DNA from: Desulfobacteraceae bacterium
Lineage (GTDB): Bacteria; Desulfobacterota; Desulfobacteria; Desulfobacterales; BuS5
Reading direction: 5' to 3'
Assembly (NCBI GenBank): GCA_030642865.1
Contig: DAOWMW010000096.1
Coordinates: 1-5,705 of the forward strand
DNA length: 5,705 bases
The first letter of the stretch is position 1. Each line of letters begins with the position of its first letter. The notes beneath the pieces are model-generated. The model ran no database searches. It was given only the letters and a program-made list of their open reading frames with translations, and was not told where the DNA came from. The translations under genes and the position numbers were made by a program. This document shows, piece by piece, positions 5,675 through 5,705 of the stretch.

Positions 5675-5705
5675 TTTTTGAGATTGGTCATAACATCGGC
5701 TGTCA

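Overview
The window is AT-rich chromosomal DNA with a divergent layout. A minus-strand gene at the left edge (rlmD-type rRNA methyltransferase, cut by the window) faces away from a tightly packed plus-strand cluster: HU/IHF-like protein, holB, ricT, metG. The gene order, the 91-residue HU/IHF protein with an RGLCSF motif, the PSP1/RicT protein and the short MetRS suggest a delta-proteobacterial (Desulfobacterota, perhaps Desulfobacterales) genome. That placement is an inference from protein style, not from a search.

Region by region: 1-1260 (minus) is a TRAM-domain, 4Fe-4S, SAM-dependent uracil-C5 RNA methyltransferase whose reading frame is open to the window edge. 1261-1961 is about 700 bases without an intact gene and is the most interesting part. 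It holds (a) a 58-bp miniature element with perfect 12-bp terminal inverted repeats beginning GTAA, flanked by an exact 8-bp direct repeat, with a good sigma70-type promoter for rlmD inside it; (b) a small hairpin region; (c) a 29-codon open frame resembling the first residues of NusG/RfaH-type antiterminators, probably a gene remnant; (d) a 161-bp long imperfect palindrome directly after that remnant; (e) a perfect 20-bp palindrome just ahead of the HU-like gene. 1962-5674 is the plus-strand cluster, with gaps of 1, 3 and 61 bases between genes, so the first three genes are very likely co-transcribed and metG probably joins them. 5675-5705 shows no terminator or gene.

The cluster is informational: a nucleoid protein, the delta-prime subunit of the DNA polymerase III clamp loader, an iron-sulfur RNA-maturation cofactor (RicT) and methionyl-tRNA synthetase. 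holB next to ricT (yaaT) with metG nearby recalls the Bacillus holB-yaaT region. I see no new defence or metabolic system. The novelty lies in the small mobile or palindromic elements of the intergenic region and in how one of them appears to supply a promoter.
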